A stretch of DNA of 64,000 bases from Cristatella mucedo (lineage: Eukaryota; Bryozoa; Phylactolaemata; Cristatellidae). A program made the position numbers and the translations under genes. A model generated the notes under the pieces. That model saw nothing but the letters and a program-made list of their open reading frames with translations. It ran no database searches and was not told the DNA's origin. Below are positions 33,250-45,740 of the stretch, one piece after another (within the stretch, counting starts at the first letter, position 1; each line of letters begins with the position of its first letter). Location: the NCBI GenBank assembly GCA_009760855.2, contig WPIO01000045.1, positions 457,001-521,000 of the forward strand, read 5' to 3'.

Positions 33250-34232
33250 ATTCTATGTAATGTAATGTAATGTATCTCCGTCAGTAACTCCACAAAGTCA
33301 TAAAGACCATGTGGGTGTTACGCAGGAGAGTTTTGTATAGCCCACTCACAGCCTAAGCGGCTTTCGGTACGCATTCGGTAGCCAACAGACTTCGTCTCAC
33401 GCAACAAAAAGAAAGTGGGAAGCATAGCAGAGTCAGGAGAGCAGTTGAGGTAGTGAGTAGCATAGAAGTAACAGTTCAGGACCGCTGAAAAAGATGTGCC
33501 ATAGTCGGCAGTTGGAGAGTAGTTGTCGTTGCCTAAGAATTGTGGAAGCGAGTTCTACAGTCTAGGACCTGCAGAGCTAAAGCTTCTGTCGCCAACTGTC
33601 TTTAAGCAGAGGAATGGGACAGCTAATTTATTGTCCACACAGGACCTGAGTGCACGAGCAGGCTGAAACTGGTGCAGCAGTTCAGCTAGGTACGAAGGAG
33701 CCGAGCCGTGGCGGGCCTTGTGGTTCAGCGTAAGAACTTTGCTCTGTATCCTTTGCTCAACCGGTAACCATCCTAGCTCTTTCAGCAGAGGTGACACGTG
33801 CTCAAACCGCTGGGACTTGAAGACCAGCCTTGCAGCCATATTCAATAGTCCGCTGTAGTGGCATAACAGCTTTCTTTGGCAGCCCAGCCAAAAGAGAATT
33901 ACAATAATCAAGCCGAGACAGAACTAAAGAGCTAGTTAAATTTTTTACAAGCCACTGTGGGAGACAGCTCCTAATCTTGGATAGGGATCAGATGTGGTGG
34001 CTAGCTGTAGAGGCAGTCTTTTGAATGAAGCCTTTGAAATTGAGGCAGCTTTCGAACACGACACCTAGATTACGAGCACGTGGTGAAGGTCGCACACTAG
34101 GATCACCTATTAGAACAGCAAAGCCTTTTAATCCAGCCACACGCTTAGGGTGTCCTATGAGAAGCAGTTCGGTTTTATCGTCATTTAATTTCAGGAAGTT
34201 TTCCGACATCCAGGATCGAATATTGGCAAAGT
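33250..34232 (-). mobile_element. LINE-B, 5' truncated copy with 3' tail
   Basis: A second CR1-like family. The minus strand shows FLKLNDDKTELLLIGHPKRV, ARNLGVVFESCLNFKGFIQK, then NMAARLVFKSQRFEHVSPLL, LGWLPVEQRIQSKVLTL and APSYLAELLHQFQP. The 3' UTR ends in a (TTACA)n tail, seen in + orientation as ATGTAATGTAATGTAATGTA at 33255-33274. The coding frame is open for 118 codons in its last part. Confidence 0.88.
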
Positions 34233-34690
34233 AATGTTATGTATCTCCGTCTGCAACTCCACAAAGCCACAAAGACTATTTGGCGGTTATGCAGGAGAGC
34301 TTTGTATAGCGAACTCACAGCCTAAGCGGCTTTCGGTGCGCATTCGGTAGCCAACAGACTTCGTCTCACGCAGCATAGAGAAAGTGGGAAGCATAGCAGA
34401 GTCAGGAGAGCAGTTGAGGTAGTGAGTAGCATGAATGTAGCAGCTCAGGACCCCTGAAAAGGATGAGCCATAGTTGGCAGTATGAGAGTAGTTTGTCATG
34501 CTTAAGAATTGCGGAAGCGAGTTCCTCAGTCTAGGACCTGCAGAGCTAAATCTTCTGTACCCAACTGTATTTAAGCGGAGGAATGGAACAACTAATTTAT
34601 TGTCTGTACAGGACCTGAGGACATGAGGAGGCTGAAACTGGTGCAGCAGTTCAGCTAGATACGAAGGAGCCAACCCGAGGCGGGCCTCTA
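34233..34690 (-). mobile_element. LINE-B, second copy in tandem
   Basis: Begins with its own 3' end (GTTATGTATCTCCGTCTGCA in + orientation) at the point where the previous copy is cut off, and runs to APSYLAELLHQFQP-type coding sequence. The two copies share orientation. Confidence 0.85.
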
Positions 34691-35194
34691 GCCTTGACCC
34701 CTTCGAATGATGTAATGTCCCGCCTTCGCAAGGTGATCTTGCGTGCCTGCGAGGGCTATCAGAACAAATGCAGCCGTCTGCCAGCGAAATCGCTTCGAAG
34801 AGGATAGGTGCCCCGTTTGGTCCCAGAGGCGCAGTCTGGGTCCCCTCTGCGTCCGCGCTCTGGCAGCCATGTTTATATATGGCTTTTCTGACAGATGAGG
34901 GTTTTTTGAATGCCTAAATAATCCATTAAGTCGACCGGTGAGCGCTTCGCCCACAGGTTAAGACCCAGGGCCATCTCCAGTTGCCCACTAGAAGCTCGGG
35001 CGATAGTCGCTAAGCCTCTTCCGCCAACATATCAAAGAGACTGCAGGATGAGTCGGCCTTTTTTGCACCTTGGCTAATCCATATTTTGTAATTCAATCTC
35101 TGCCAGACGCAGCGGAGCGGGCCAATGAGGAACGCGAGCGGCCTGAGCCAGAGGCTTTCGCAGTGCAAGTCTGGCGCTCGATTCGACTCGCTCT
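34691..35194. other. No recognisable feature
   Basis: GC-richer sequence. A TATATATGG word at 34873 is noted but no transcript start can be supported. Confidence 0.35.
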
Positions 35195-35370
35195 CTTGGT
35201 TTTAGCCCAGGAGGTGCTCGCTCTTCGCGAACCCGGCGGGTCGGGTCGCGAGTTCGAGTCCTGCCCGGGGCCGCTCATTTATTCTCCACTGCAAGCGGTG
35301 CGATGGCCGCCAAGCGCTCGCCTACCTCTATACATGGGGTAAACGAGGTTGCCAAGTCAGCTAACCTGCA
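35195..35370 (+). mobile_element. SINE-B, diverged subfamily
   Basis: B box GAGTTCGAGTCC, then TTCTCCACTGCAAGCGGTGC and CAAGTCAGCTAACC. The head and the middle differ from other copies. Confidence 0.7.
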
Positions 35371-35581
35371 GCCGCGCGCGCTCGCCTGCTCGTGCCCGCT
35401 ACCCGCTTCCCTGCAAGCTCGGGCTCCACCTCAAACTCGTCACGCCAACCGCGCGTATACGCTTTAGTGCCGGAGGAAAGTAAAAACAACGTGGGTACAG
35501 GTCGGAGCGTGAAACTACGTTGAAACCAGTTGAAACCACGAAGGCACCGCTCTCCTTCTAGGGAGTGATAAAGAATAATAA

Positions 35582-35745
35582 ATCCTAGCTGATTAAACAG
35601 CCTCTTTTTGTATAGTGACAGAAGAGCCTTTACGGCTATCACCACCGCTTGCAGTGGCGATAAAGAATCGCCCACTGCAGGAATCGAACCCACGACCTCG
35701 GGACCGAGATCGTGAAAGCAACCACCTTCCGTCGCTAACGTCGAG
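35582..35745 (-). mobile_element. SINE-B
   Basis: In + orientation AGCTGATTAAACAGCCTC, ACCACCGCTTGCAGTGGCGA and GAATCGAACCCACGACCTCG. The 5' end of the head is lost. Confidence 0.9.
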
Positions 35746-35862
35746 CGGCGACGGCACACCCTCCATCTTCGAATGCACGTCGCGACGGCCGTTCGTCAGC
35801 TGTGCGTAAACGAGCGACCTTCCTCCCGACCAGCGCCGACTTTCCTCCTAATTGGAACGCTT

Positions 35863-36044
<182 letters not shown>

Positions 36045-36149
36045 GACGACCGCGTTAGTCCTGTCCACAGCCCGTGCTCTAATGCGGAGGCAGAATAATA
36101 TCAGAGAATTTCCAATGGAACCACAAGACCAACAGCTGCGGCAATTACG

Positions 36150-36420
36150 TACGCTGTGTGGTTTTATTTAATTGATGACACTCCCCCTGATCGCTGTACG
36201 AGTGGGCTGTGACGCTCGATGTGGTAAGCAGCCCGGACGTGCTATTAGTGTTTGTTTTGACAAGGGAGTCACGGGACTCCGGTGGGCGAGAGGGGCGAGG
36301 AGAGTTGTGGTTCGCCCTGCTCCGTGTGTAGGGAGAATAAACTGGTGGTGCTCGTCGGCTGGTGTTCTGTGCCTTTCGCGACGATAATTCAGACTTCACG
36401 GTGCTGCAGTAATCAATGTG
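36150..36420 (+). mobile_element. LTR-like segment, possibly a solo LTR
   Basis: Shares with the LTRs of the element at 56670 the block CTCCGTGTGT, GGG, AATAAACTG (AATAAA at 36336-36341) and a CGGCTGG word after it, that is, the polyadenylation part of an LTR. The borders are not certain: TGATGACAC near 36173 and AGTAATCA near 36420 are the best candidates, and I see no matching target duplication. Confidence 0.5.
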
Positions 36421-36537
36421 GAAGAAGTTCTTCGGCTTATCTTTTGATGCGTTTCTAAAACCCGGGCAGCGGACATCCCTTAAGTAGGGAGCTGCACTTA
36501 ACGCCTCGAGAAACTCAAGCGTTTGGTCGTCAGCCAT
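36421..36537 (-). pseudogene. MADF-domain protein, first part only
   Basis: The minus strand starts with ATG (36535-36537) and encodes MADDQTLEFLEALSAAP, then DVRCPGFRNAS, the first half of a MADF (Myb/SANT-like) DNA-binding domain, as found in host regulators and in Harbinger-type transposon proteins. The match stops after about 36 residues, where the LTR-like segment begins, so the domain looks interrupted. Upstream on the minus strand lie a CCAAT word (+ strand ATTGG near 36577) and AAGATAAAA just before the ATG. Confidence 0.45.
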
Positions 36538-36627
36538 TTTTATCTTGGCTATGTGTGGCACGCCCCGAGGTTTGATTGGTCTGCCGAACCAACGTGTAGC
36601 CACAACGTAGAAACAGAGTTTCCTTCA

Positions 36628-36990
36628 TAATAATTATAATAACAATAATAATAAATTTGGTATAGCATCCAAAGAGAACTCAATCTCTTTATAGGCACTT
36701 TACATATGCTGTAAAGGAAGCACGGTCGAATGGTTAGCGGTAGCATGCTCAATAAACAACGCTAATAGCAAGGTTAGTGGCGACGTGCAGCACAAGGGCC
36801 GGCGCGAAAGTGTGGTCAGTTGCAGCGTGCATGCAGTGTCAACACGCATAAGCGCGTAAAGGACGAATCCCTAAATTCTGTGATAAATAGACACGTTTTT
36901 GGTTTCTTTTAAATGTGGACAAGTCAGGAGATGTCGGGACACAAGTCGGAAGTGAGCTCCAGAACTTTGAGAGCGTCGTGAGAGTCTGCC
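36628..36990 (-). mobile_element. LINE-A 3' UTR and end of coding part
   Basis: (ATA)n tail, then GAGAACTCAATCTCTTTATA, GTGTCAACACGCATAAGCGC and GTGGACAAGTCAGGAGATGT in + orientation. Confidence 0.85.
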
Positions 36991-37959
36991 GACTGAGCTC
37001 CTTCTCCACAAAATATGATGACGTAGTAGTAGTCCAAGCCAGAGGGAAATGGGTCCACAATCTGTACAAACTCCCAAAGTCGCTCCTGGAAACGCATCTT
37101 AATGCGCTCAGCGCCAGCCCTGCCGTCTTCTAAAGCACGCCTCGCAAATGAAAGAAGCGATCGCCGAGACCCCACCCGACGCTATGGGCGATTGCTTTTC
37201 TGAATTGAGCCGGGGCGTCGCACTGTCGCCGTTGGCATCGCGCCAGCCAGCGAGCGGCGGTGCCGGCCGCCTCGCGCTGCCGCTTTGCGGGAGCGAGGCT
37301 CGCCCGGCGTGCCTTGACGCACCCACAGCTTAAGGATAGGCTCGTCCGTCGGCCGACGTTCGCGCGTCACCAAGTCACAACCCGTGCGCTCCGCCATTCG
37401 TCGTTCGCGAGGCCACCTGGTGGCTCCGACGTATCCGCCGAGTGCGGGCCGCACCCACCCGTCATAATGTATTTGCGCTTGTCGAGCATCCAGCCTAAGA
37501 TGCGCCCAGAGCCACCGAAGCCCACCCAGACGTCCCTGGCTCTGTCGCCAAGCCGAAAAGGGTGTGGCCGGAAGCTGGTACGGCAGTCGGCAATGGATGG
37601 TGCCGCCCGCACGAGTAGTGTAAGGCTGCATTTTTGATGCAGAGATCCTGTACCAAAGAAAGATTTGTCCCCGGCATTTGCTGCATTTGACTTGGGCTGC
37701 TCGTGCGATCAGGTTTCTCCTAAGCGACTCGACGTCTTTCCCGCTTACGCCTGATTCATGGGAAGCTGAAAAAAGCACTGAAGCATTAATTAAATTAAAT
37801 TAAATTAATTAAAGCATTAAAGCACTGAAAGAGCTAGCGCTTGGCTCCGAGAGGGGAAGTAACTTGTAGCCGGTTGCCTACCCTCGCCGACTCTAGCGAT
37901 GTCAGTTTGAGTAACGTCAAACTGTTTCGGGTGATCATTCTGCGACCGTGCGGCTAAAA
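36991..37959. other. CpG-rich segment with unrecognised minus-strand ORF
   Basis: On the minus strand a strong acceptor (GTGCTTTTTTCAG near 37767) opens a frame with SGKDVESLRRNLIARAAQVK followed by CSKC. A 198-codon frame runs to 37182 but its later part looks like chance in GC-rich sequence. The first 40 codons could be an exon with a Cys-x2-Cys pair. No family recognised. An ATTAA-rich stretch lies at 37787-37825. Confidence 0.25.
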
Positions 37960-38830
37960 GAAGCAAACTAAACAAGCACAAAGATTCCTTGCAGAGCGCA
38001 AGCTCCTGTCGCCAACGATCTTAAAGTGGAGAAATGGAGCAGCTAATTTAGTGTCCACAGAGAACCTGAGGGCACGAGTAGGCTGAGACTGGTGCAGCAG
38101 TTCAGCTAAGTATGAAAGAGCCAAGCCATGGCGGGCGTTGCAGGTCAGCATAAGAACTTGGTCCTGTATCTGTTGATCAACCGGAAGCCATTGAAGCTTC
38201 TCTAGCATAGGAGACACCCGACTGAGTCTCTGAAATTTTCTGCTAGCTTTGCAGCCATATTCATCACCAGCTGAAGTGGCCTAGTAGCTTTTCTCGGTAG
38301 CCTAGCCAAATTGGAATCGCGATAATCTAGCCCAGACAGACTCAGGGGGCGAGTTAAATTGTTTGCAAGCCACCGAGGAAGACTTTCCCTAATCTAAGAT
38401 ATGGATCGGATGGGTTGGCTAGGCATTGATACAGTCTTCTTAATGAAACTTTCAAAGTGTAGATGGCTGTCAAAGACGACACCTAAATTCCGAGCACACG
38501 GTGAAGGTCACGCAACAGCATTGCCTTGTGGAAGAGCAAACTCTTCTAGTTCAGCCACATCCTTGGGGTATCCTATAAGCATTAGTTCCGTTATATCGTC
38601 ATTCGGTCTGAAAAAATTCGCCAAAATATTGGATCAAATGTCAACAAGGTGAGCATTAAGTTCATTAGTCGCAGCAGCTGATTTTGACGGATTAAATGAC
38701 AAATGTCGTCAGAATAGAAGTGATAGCCGATTCTGTGAGCTCGAATCGCTTTACCCAGAGCTAAAGTATGCATTTGGAACACCAAATGATCGAGAACATT
38801 TTGAAGCGTACCCTACTTGAACTCCACAGG
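37960..38830 (-). mobile_element. LINE-B fragment, decayed
   Basis: The minus strand shows MSPMLEKLQWLPVDQQIQDQ and LSYLAELLHQSQPTRALRFS. Upstream coding sequence continues, with frame changes, to about 38830. The 3' UTR is missing. Confidence 0.82.
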
Positions 38831-38889
38831 TGAGACTACATTCTGGAGAATATGATTGACCACCTTATGACACGGATTGAACACGATCG

Positions 38890-39120
38890 GACGAGTACGA
38901 ATTGAACCTTGTGCTTATGCATGCTGACACTGTGCATGCTGCCACTAACCACATTTGCATGCTTACCCTGTGCATGTCACCCCTAACCACGTTGTTCATG
39001 TTGTTTATCAAGCATGATGTTACTCACGATTCAATCGCGTTTCCCTTTGCAGCAAAGGTAAAGCGCCTAGGAAGAGATTTAGTTCTCTGAGGGCGCTTTA
39101 TCAAGTGCATTATTATTAAT
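38890..39120 (+). mobile_element. LINE-A 3' UTR, target of the hAT insertion
   Basis: 3' UTR with GCATGCTGCCACTAACCACA, a well-kept stem-loop and an ATT tail. The hAT element begins in this tail, so LINE-A inserted first. Confidence 0.9.
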
Positions 39121-42100
39121 TAGGGCTGTACCGGAATTCGGCTCCGGCTCCGGCTCCGGCCGAATTCCGGCCAATTTACAAATCCGGCTCCGGCTCCGGC
39201 TCCGGCCAAAACTTGGCCGGATTTGGCCAGATTTTTCGAATTTTGGTTGAATATATTACTCGTTCCATTTATAAGAGGAAGGAGCTGGCCCGACGTCCCT
39301 GCGCTCTGCGTCGGGAGAGGGTGGGGAGGCCGAGAGGACGTTCAGACGCTGATTGAGCACTCCGACGTCAGGTCGTAACGACATGGTTTTGACCTCGGCT
39401 GGCGGCGGAACGTTTCCGAGCGCGGTTAGATTCTCAGACGTCAGAGCGGAACGCTGCGAGCGGCAGCCCGTCGTCGGTCAGGCCGCACCATAGATTCGTT
39501 CGCAGTGCATTTGGTCTCACGAAGCCGCACTTGGCGGAAGCGTGCGGAACTTCTTCACGGTATACCTTCATTGCAATAGCAGTCACTCTGCAGCCAAGGC
39601 GAGACAACTTGCAAATCCGTGCAGGTAACAACACCACTAGCACTGTATATCTTTTTGCTTTTTTTTTTCCGAAATTTGAGTTTTGCGTAGTGCGCAGTGT
39701 TGCTAGCGCCAGACCGCGTCACTACAGAAGTCACTGAACACATTTTGGTTGGTCTGGTGTGCCGCGACAGCTTTTGGCAGTTAATCGCGCCCCGCTGAAG
39801 TACGTAACCTAAAACGGGGCTGCATTCACGTATTTGAATTCTGTACATAGGACCAGGTCAGTGTGACTGCCGTGGAGAATGCGTGTGTGTGCGTGCAGTG
39901 CGCATAAATTGCTGGCTATACGCGTAAAGGGCGGCCTTATAAATAAATCCAAAAGTCTTTTAATTGTGTTTTATTTTTAACTAGATGACAGACAAAATGA
40001 AAAACAGTCCAGTTTGGGAATACTTCAGAGAAAAGGACGGTGACAGCTCAAAATCCCAGTGTTTGCTGTGTCCAAGCATCCTGTCACGTGGTAAACCAGA
40101 TGAGCCCAAAAAATTTTCAACTTCGGCCATGCTGACACATCTTCGCTCAAAACATTATAAAGAATACAACGAAATGCAAACCAAAATTGCTAATGCAAAG
40201 AAGAAGGCTGAAACTGCAGCACTGCCGAATGTTACACCTGGTGCAATAGGCAAAGTCATGATCCAGAAAACGATTCCCGAACAAGTTGCATGCATGAAAG
40301 TATGGGATATCAATAACAGCTCATCAGTGAGAATTTCACCGTGCCATTGCTAAGATGATAATAACAGATATGCAACCGGTTCAGATTGTTGAGAAGGCAG
40401 GCTTTGTTGAACTCATGGGAGTTTTAGAGAGGCGTTACACTGTTCCATCACGAAAATATTTTGCAGAGAGAGTCATTCCTGAAATTAATGATGAAGTTTG
40501 CACCCAGCTGTTGGTAATACTCGATCCAGCAACTACTCCGTTTCTGTCCTTTACCACTGATACATGGACAGCAGACAATACTGTGCAATCATTCATGGGC
40601 TTAACTGCCCATTGGCTGACAGAGGAGTTTGAAAACATGAGTTTTGTGTTGGATTGCATGCCATTTGCTGGTGGTCATCACACTGCTGCTGGACTGATGA
40701 CTGCCTTTCAGCAGATGCTTGACAAATGGAACATTAGCTTTGGACGCTGTCATGTCGTACTTCGAGACAATGCGGCGAACATATCAAAATGTTTTCGTGA
40801 TGCCAACATAAAAAGCTTCGGGTGCTTTGCACATACCATGCAGTTATGTGTGCATGACGGATTGCTCAGTCAGCGGGGAGTATCAGACATAATAAGTATC
40901 GGAAAGAAATTAGTTGGTCATTTTTAAACATTCTTCATCTGCGAGTGGTCGGTTCAAGGAGTTGCAGGCTGAACTGGGTTTGCCAGACCACCAGCTGTTA
41001 CAAGACGTGAGCACAAGATGGAACTCAACGTTTTACATGCTGCGTCGTCTATGTGAACAGCGTCGTGCATTAACCCTCTACTGTTCAGAAGTCGTTGGCA
41101 CTTCCTGCCCAACTGCACATCAGTGGTCCGTGGCTGAAAATGCTGTGTCCGTGCTTGCTCCGTTTGAAGAGGCAACAAGAGAAGTTAGCCGTGAAGCAGC
41201 ACGTATATCACTAGTTATTCCTATTGTAACAGCTCTGCGGAACCTGTTGAAGAAGGACTGCACAGATGCAGGTGTAAAGACTATGAGGTCAACCCTAATC
41301 AACTCAATGAATGAACGCTTTGACAGTATCGAGCAGGAAGCCCTGTATACAGTGGCGACAATGATTGATCCACGATTCAAAACAAAATTCTTCTCATCAG
41401 AAGCTACACTGACAGCTACAAAAGCAAGGGTTCTGCTTGCATTCAATGAATTGACAGGGCAGATAGAAACTGTGCAAGATGGAAGCCACAAAAATCAGTC
41501 TGAGCGGCAGGTTGACACAAATGAAGAAATTCCAGCCAAGCAAGCCCGGCTGGATAATTCTTCTCAATCATCAGTACTTTGGGAATGTTTTGATGACATT
41601 GTTCAATCTACTGCTGGTACCACAGGCAGTGAGCAACAACCAGACATTGACAGTCAGCTGAACAAATACTTGGCAGAGCCATTAATAAACAGAGAGGCTG
41701 ATCCACTACAGTGGTGGAGACAGAACAGGGAACGACTGCCAGCTCTGGCAACAGTAGCTCGCGTTTATTTGGGTGCTCCACCAACAAGTGTACCTTCAGA
41801 ACGTTTGTTCAGTGTTGCTGGGGAAGTCCTCAGTGATCATCGAAGTTCACTTCTGCCAGAGAATGCAGCTCGACTGATATTTCTCAAATATAATTCAAAA
41901 CTGATGAAATAAATTTAAGAAACAAATGTATGAAAAATATATAAAATTACAGTACTTATTTTTGTATTTTTGAATTTTGAACTTTAGTCTCTTTTCATTT
42001 TTTTGGTGTTATTACCAATATTATGATGTAAAAAATGTTTACTCAATTTTTTAATAAAATGTCACTGCTATACGATTATCACTGAGGTCTCCCACAGCAA

Positions 42101-42333
42101 CACCTATTACACAAAAATAAACAAACAGCAAAAGACAATGATGCTACTTATTATTAATAATATTTTTTTAATTAAATATTTATTGTAGTATATATCCTCA
42201 AGTAAAAACTTGGTAGTACAAATGGTAAAAATTTGTCCGATGAACAAATCCGGCTCCGGCCGTATTTGTCATCAAAAATCCGGCAAATCCGGCTCCGGCC
42301 GAATTTGAAAAAATCAAATCCGGTACAGCCCTA
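39121..42333 (+). mobile_element. hAT DNA transposon, complete element
   Basis: 3213 bp bounded by perfect 15-bp inverted repeats (TAGGGCTGTACCGGA at 39121-39135; its complement at 42319-42333). It is flanked by a perfect 8-bp target duplication TTATTAAT (39113-39120 and 42334-42341), the hAT hallmark. Both ends carry CCGGCTC repeats next to AAATCCGG words, likely transposase-binding sites: the left end has about three tandem copies twice, the right end two dispersed groups. Borders and duplication are seen directly, so the insertion is fairly young even though its transposase is broken. A poly(A) signal AATAAA lies near 42054 downstream of the coding part. Confidence 0.95.
39985..41912 (+). 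pseudogene. hAT transposase (BED finger), two frameshifts
   Basis: The protein would cut and paste this element. In order: an amino-terminal BED-type zinc finger (CLLC, then a histidine pair in LTHLRSKH; residues about 10-60), the first catalytic aspartate in FTTDTWTAD, the second in LRDNAANI, the CFAHTMQLC motif, TRWNSTFYMLRRL, and the carboxyl hAT dimerisation domain with PSERLFSVAGEVLSDHRSSL. The reading frame is broken near 40325-40335 and again at a run of five T (40921-40925), giving open segments that end at 40353, 40927 and 41912. Most motifs are intact, so the damage is recent. It resembles the ZBED-related branch of hAT proteins. No intron is needed to explain the order of domains. 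Confidence 0.92.
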
Positions 42334-42341
42334 TTATTAAT

Positions 42342-43384
<1,043 letters not shown>

Positions 43385-43387
43385 TCG

Positions 43388-43505
43388 TGACACTACTCAC
43401 CATTCGACCGTGTTTCCTTCGCAGAAAATGTAAAGCGCCTAGAGAGAGATTGAGTTCTCTGAGGGTGCTTAATCAAGTGCATTATTATTATTATTATTAT
43501 TATTG
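43388..43505 (+). mobile_element. LINE-A 3' tail
   Basis: GCAGAAAATGTAAAGCGCCT, the stem-loop, and an (ATT)n tail. Confidence 0.88.
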
Positions 43506-43990
43506 TTACTATTATCTGGTTACCTATGGTTGTAAATACCAGTAACCTCGTCCGGTGGTTAATGCAAGTTTTCTCTTCCGAGTTTCTATAAAAGTTCACG
43601 AACTGCACAACAATATTTGTCCTAACATTCAAACATTTGAAAATGCCAAGCAGGCCCGCTCAGCACATGCCATGCCTGCCGAGGCTCAGTCAGCTTAACG
43701 CCTGATAATTAAACAATATTTAAGCGCTCAGAGGTTCAGAATTTGGAGAAGACGTATTACGTTACTGAATAACCCCATGGTCAATGGCTTACTGGCATGT
43801 GGAGGGTACAAGGAAGGCGCAGTCCAATCGACTTTGGCACCTGCTAATAAAGCTGAGTGACGCTTGTTTCGATCGGCCACAGAAAGCGGAGTTTTCTGAG
43901 GCAAGACAGCGGCAGTACAGCGTCTGCTGCATTACACTGTATTGGAAAAGCGTGGATGACCCGAGCACTGTTTCGTAGGGGATTGAAAAG

Positions 43991-44177
43991 TGAGCCGTGA
44001 TGGCACACTAGGTAAGGCGGTTGCTTTCACGGCCTCGGTTCCGAGGTCGTGGGTTCGATTCCTGCGGTGGGGCGCTCCTTTATCGCCACTGCAAGCGGTG
44101 GTGATAGCCGTAAAGGCTCTTCTGTCGCTATACAAAAAGAGGCTGTTTAGTCAGCTAGGATTTATTTATTTATTATT
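43991..44177 (+). mobile_element. SINE-B, best-preserved copy
   Basis: Head GTGAGCCGTGATGGCACACT, B box GGGTTCGATTCC, body with three hairpins: TATCGCCAC (44081-44089) with GTGGTGATA (44098-44106), AGCC (44106-44109) with GGCT (44115-44118), and GCTG (44142-44145) with CAGC (44152-44155). It ends in an ATTT-rich tail. Confidence 0.93.
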
Positions 44178-44679
44178 GAAAAGGGTCAACCATCAATGCA
44201 AGACGTCGATCACAACACGCAGTGCCGCCTCCTTTTGGATAATATGTCTGCTGATTCGATGGACGGCCTAGGGCCGTTGGCTGCATAGGTTCTCACGTGA
44301 CCCCGAAGACCAGATTAAGGCTGCGGCAGCTTTATGGCGCTGTTATTCCTCTCCTTAGAGGTTGCATTATTATTGTTTGTAAGGAGCATTTTTGATAGCG
44401 CTCAAAGAGATCCCAAATCCTGAACTGCAAGGCACAAGACACAACCGATGATTGGAATCAAGCAACGATGGGACATACAATGTCACGTGGTTAGACAAGC
44501 TAGTAAAAGCGAGCGCGTATATTGCTTAGACTAGCAAGCGAAAGAACAAGAGAAAATACCGAGGGTACATGATTAGTAACAAATTTGACTGGAAGCATGT
44601 ACTGAAGCATGCACAAGCAAGCACACCCTAGTAAGCATAGTAGGCCCACAGGAAAAAACCGACAAGTTCACAAAGGTTA

Positions 44680-45420
44680 TGTAGTGTATCCCCCGTCTGT
44701 AAAACCGAAAATCCACAAAGACTAAATGGGTATTATGTGCAAGAGTTTTCTTTAACGCACTTAAAGTGTATTAGTCTTTCGGTAGTACTTAGTAGCCAAC
44801 AGACGTCATCTGAACTAACAAAGAAAAAGCGAGAAACGTAGTTGAGTCAGGATTGCAGTTAAGCTAGAGAGTAAAATGAAAAGTAGCTGCTTAGGACGAC
44901 CGGAAAAGATGTTCCATAGTCGGAAGCAGACAGGAGAGTAGATGTTCGATGCGTGAGAATTGTAGAAGTGATTCCTACAGTATAGCACCTGCACAGCCAG
45001 AGCTTCTGTTGCCAATGGTCTTTAAGTGAGGAAATGTAACTGCTAATTTATTGTCCGTAGAGGACCTGAGGACACGAGTAGGCTGAAACTGGCGAAGCAC
45101 TTTGGCAAGTTATGAAGAAGCCAAGCCAAGGAAGGCCTTGAGGGTCAGCGTAAGAACTTTTCTCTGTCTCTATTGATCAATCGGCAGCCATCGGAGCATC
45201 TCTTGCAAAGGAGGCAAATGGCTGAATCTCTGGAATTAGCTGACTAATCTTTCGGCCATATCCATTGCCAGCTGCAGTGGCCGAGTGGCCTTTGGTAGCC
45301 TAGCTACATGAAATTGCAATAATCTAGCTGAAACAGAACCAGGGAGATATTGAAATTTTTTGCAAGCCACCACCGCGGAATCCAGTCCCTAATCTTAGGC
45401 CGAAAACAGGATAACACTTG
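44680..45420 (-). mobile_element. LINE-B fragment, decayed
   Basis: 3' end in + orientation GTATCCCCCGTCTGTAAAAC, then CAACAGACGTCATCTGAAC and GAGGACACGAGTAGGCTGAA of the coding part. Stops and shifts throughout. Confidence 0.8.
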
Positions 45421-45544
45421 AGGCTATCTCGGGCTCGGCTATGTAATACAAATCTCGACCACTGCACCAGTATCAGCCTCCTCGAACCATCAGTTTTTCT
45501 ATGGCCATTTCTTTGCTTGAAGACCGTTGGCGACAAAAAAACTT

Positions 45545-45740
45545 AGCTTACGCCCTGTGATAATAGGCGAGAGGGGGTTGAATTTTGCACCAGTTCCAGT
45601 AGATTAAGGATGGAGGCCGCGAGTCCTGAATAAAGTTAAATTGCAGTAATTGCAGACAGGTCATGTCAGAGCTTGTGAACTAGTTTGTCTGCCACATTTT
45701 CATCAAGGAAGACCCTTACTGTGTCCTCTTCTTTCTTCAT
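45545..45740 (-). mobile_element. LINE-C fragment
   Basis: GAGTCCTGAATAAAGTTAAA and GTGAACTAGTTTGTCTG match the LINE-C copy near 31670-31740. It lies directly beside LINE-B. Confidence 0.6.

Noticed and set aside
37182..37778. A 198-codon minus-strand frame as a complete gene
   Set aside because: Only the first 40 or so codons after a good acceptor look protein-like. The rest is Arg/Gly/Pro-rich, as expected from GC-rich DNA, and no family is recognised.
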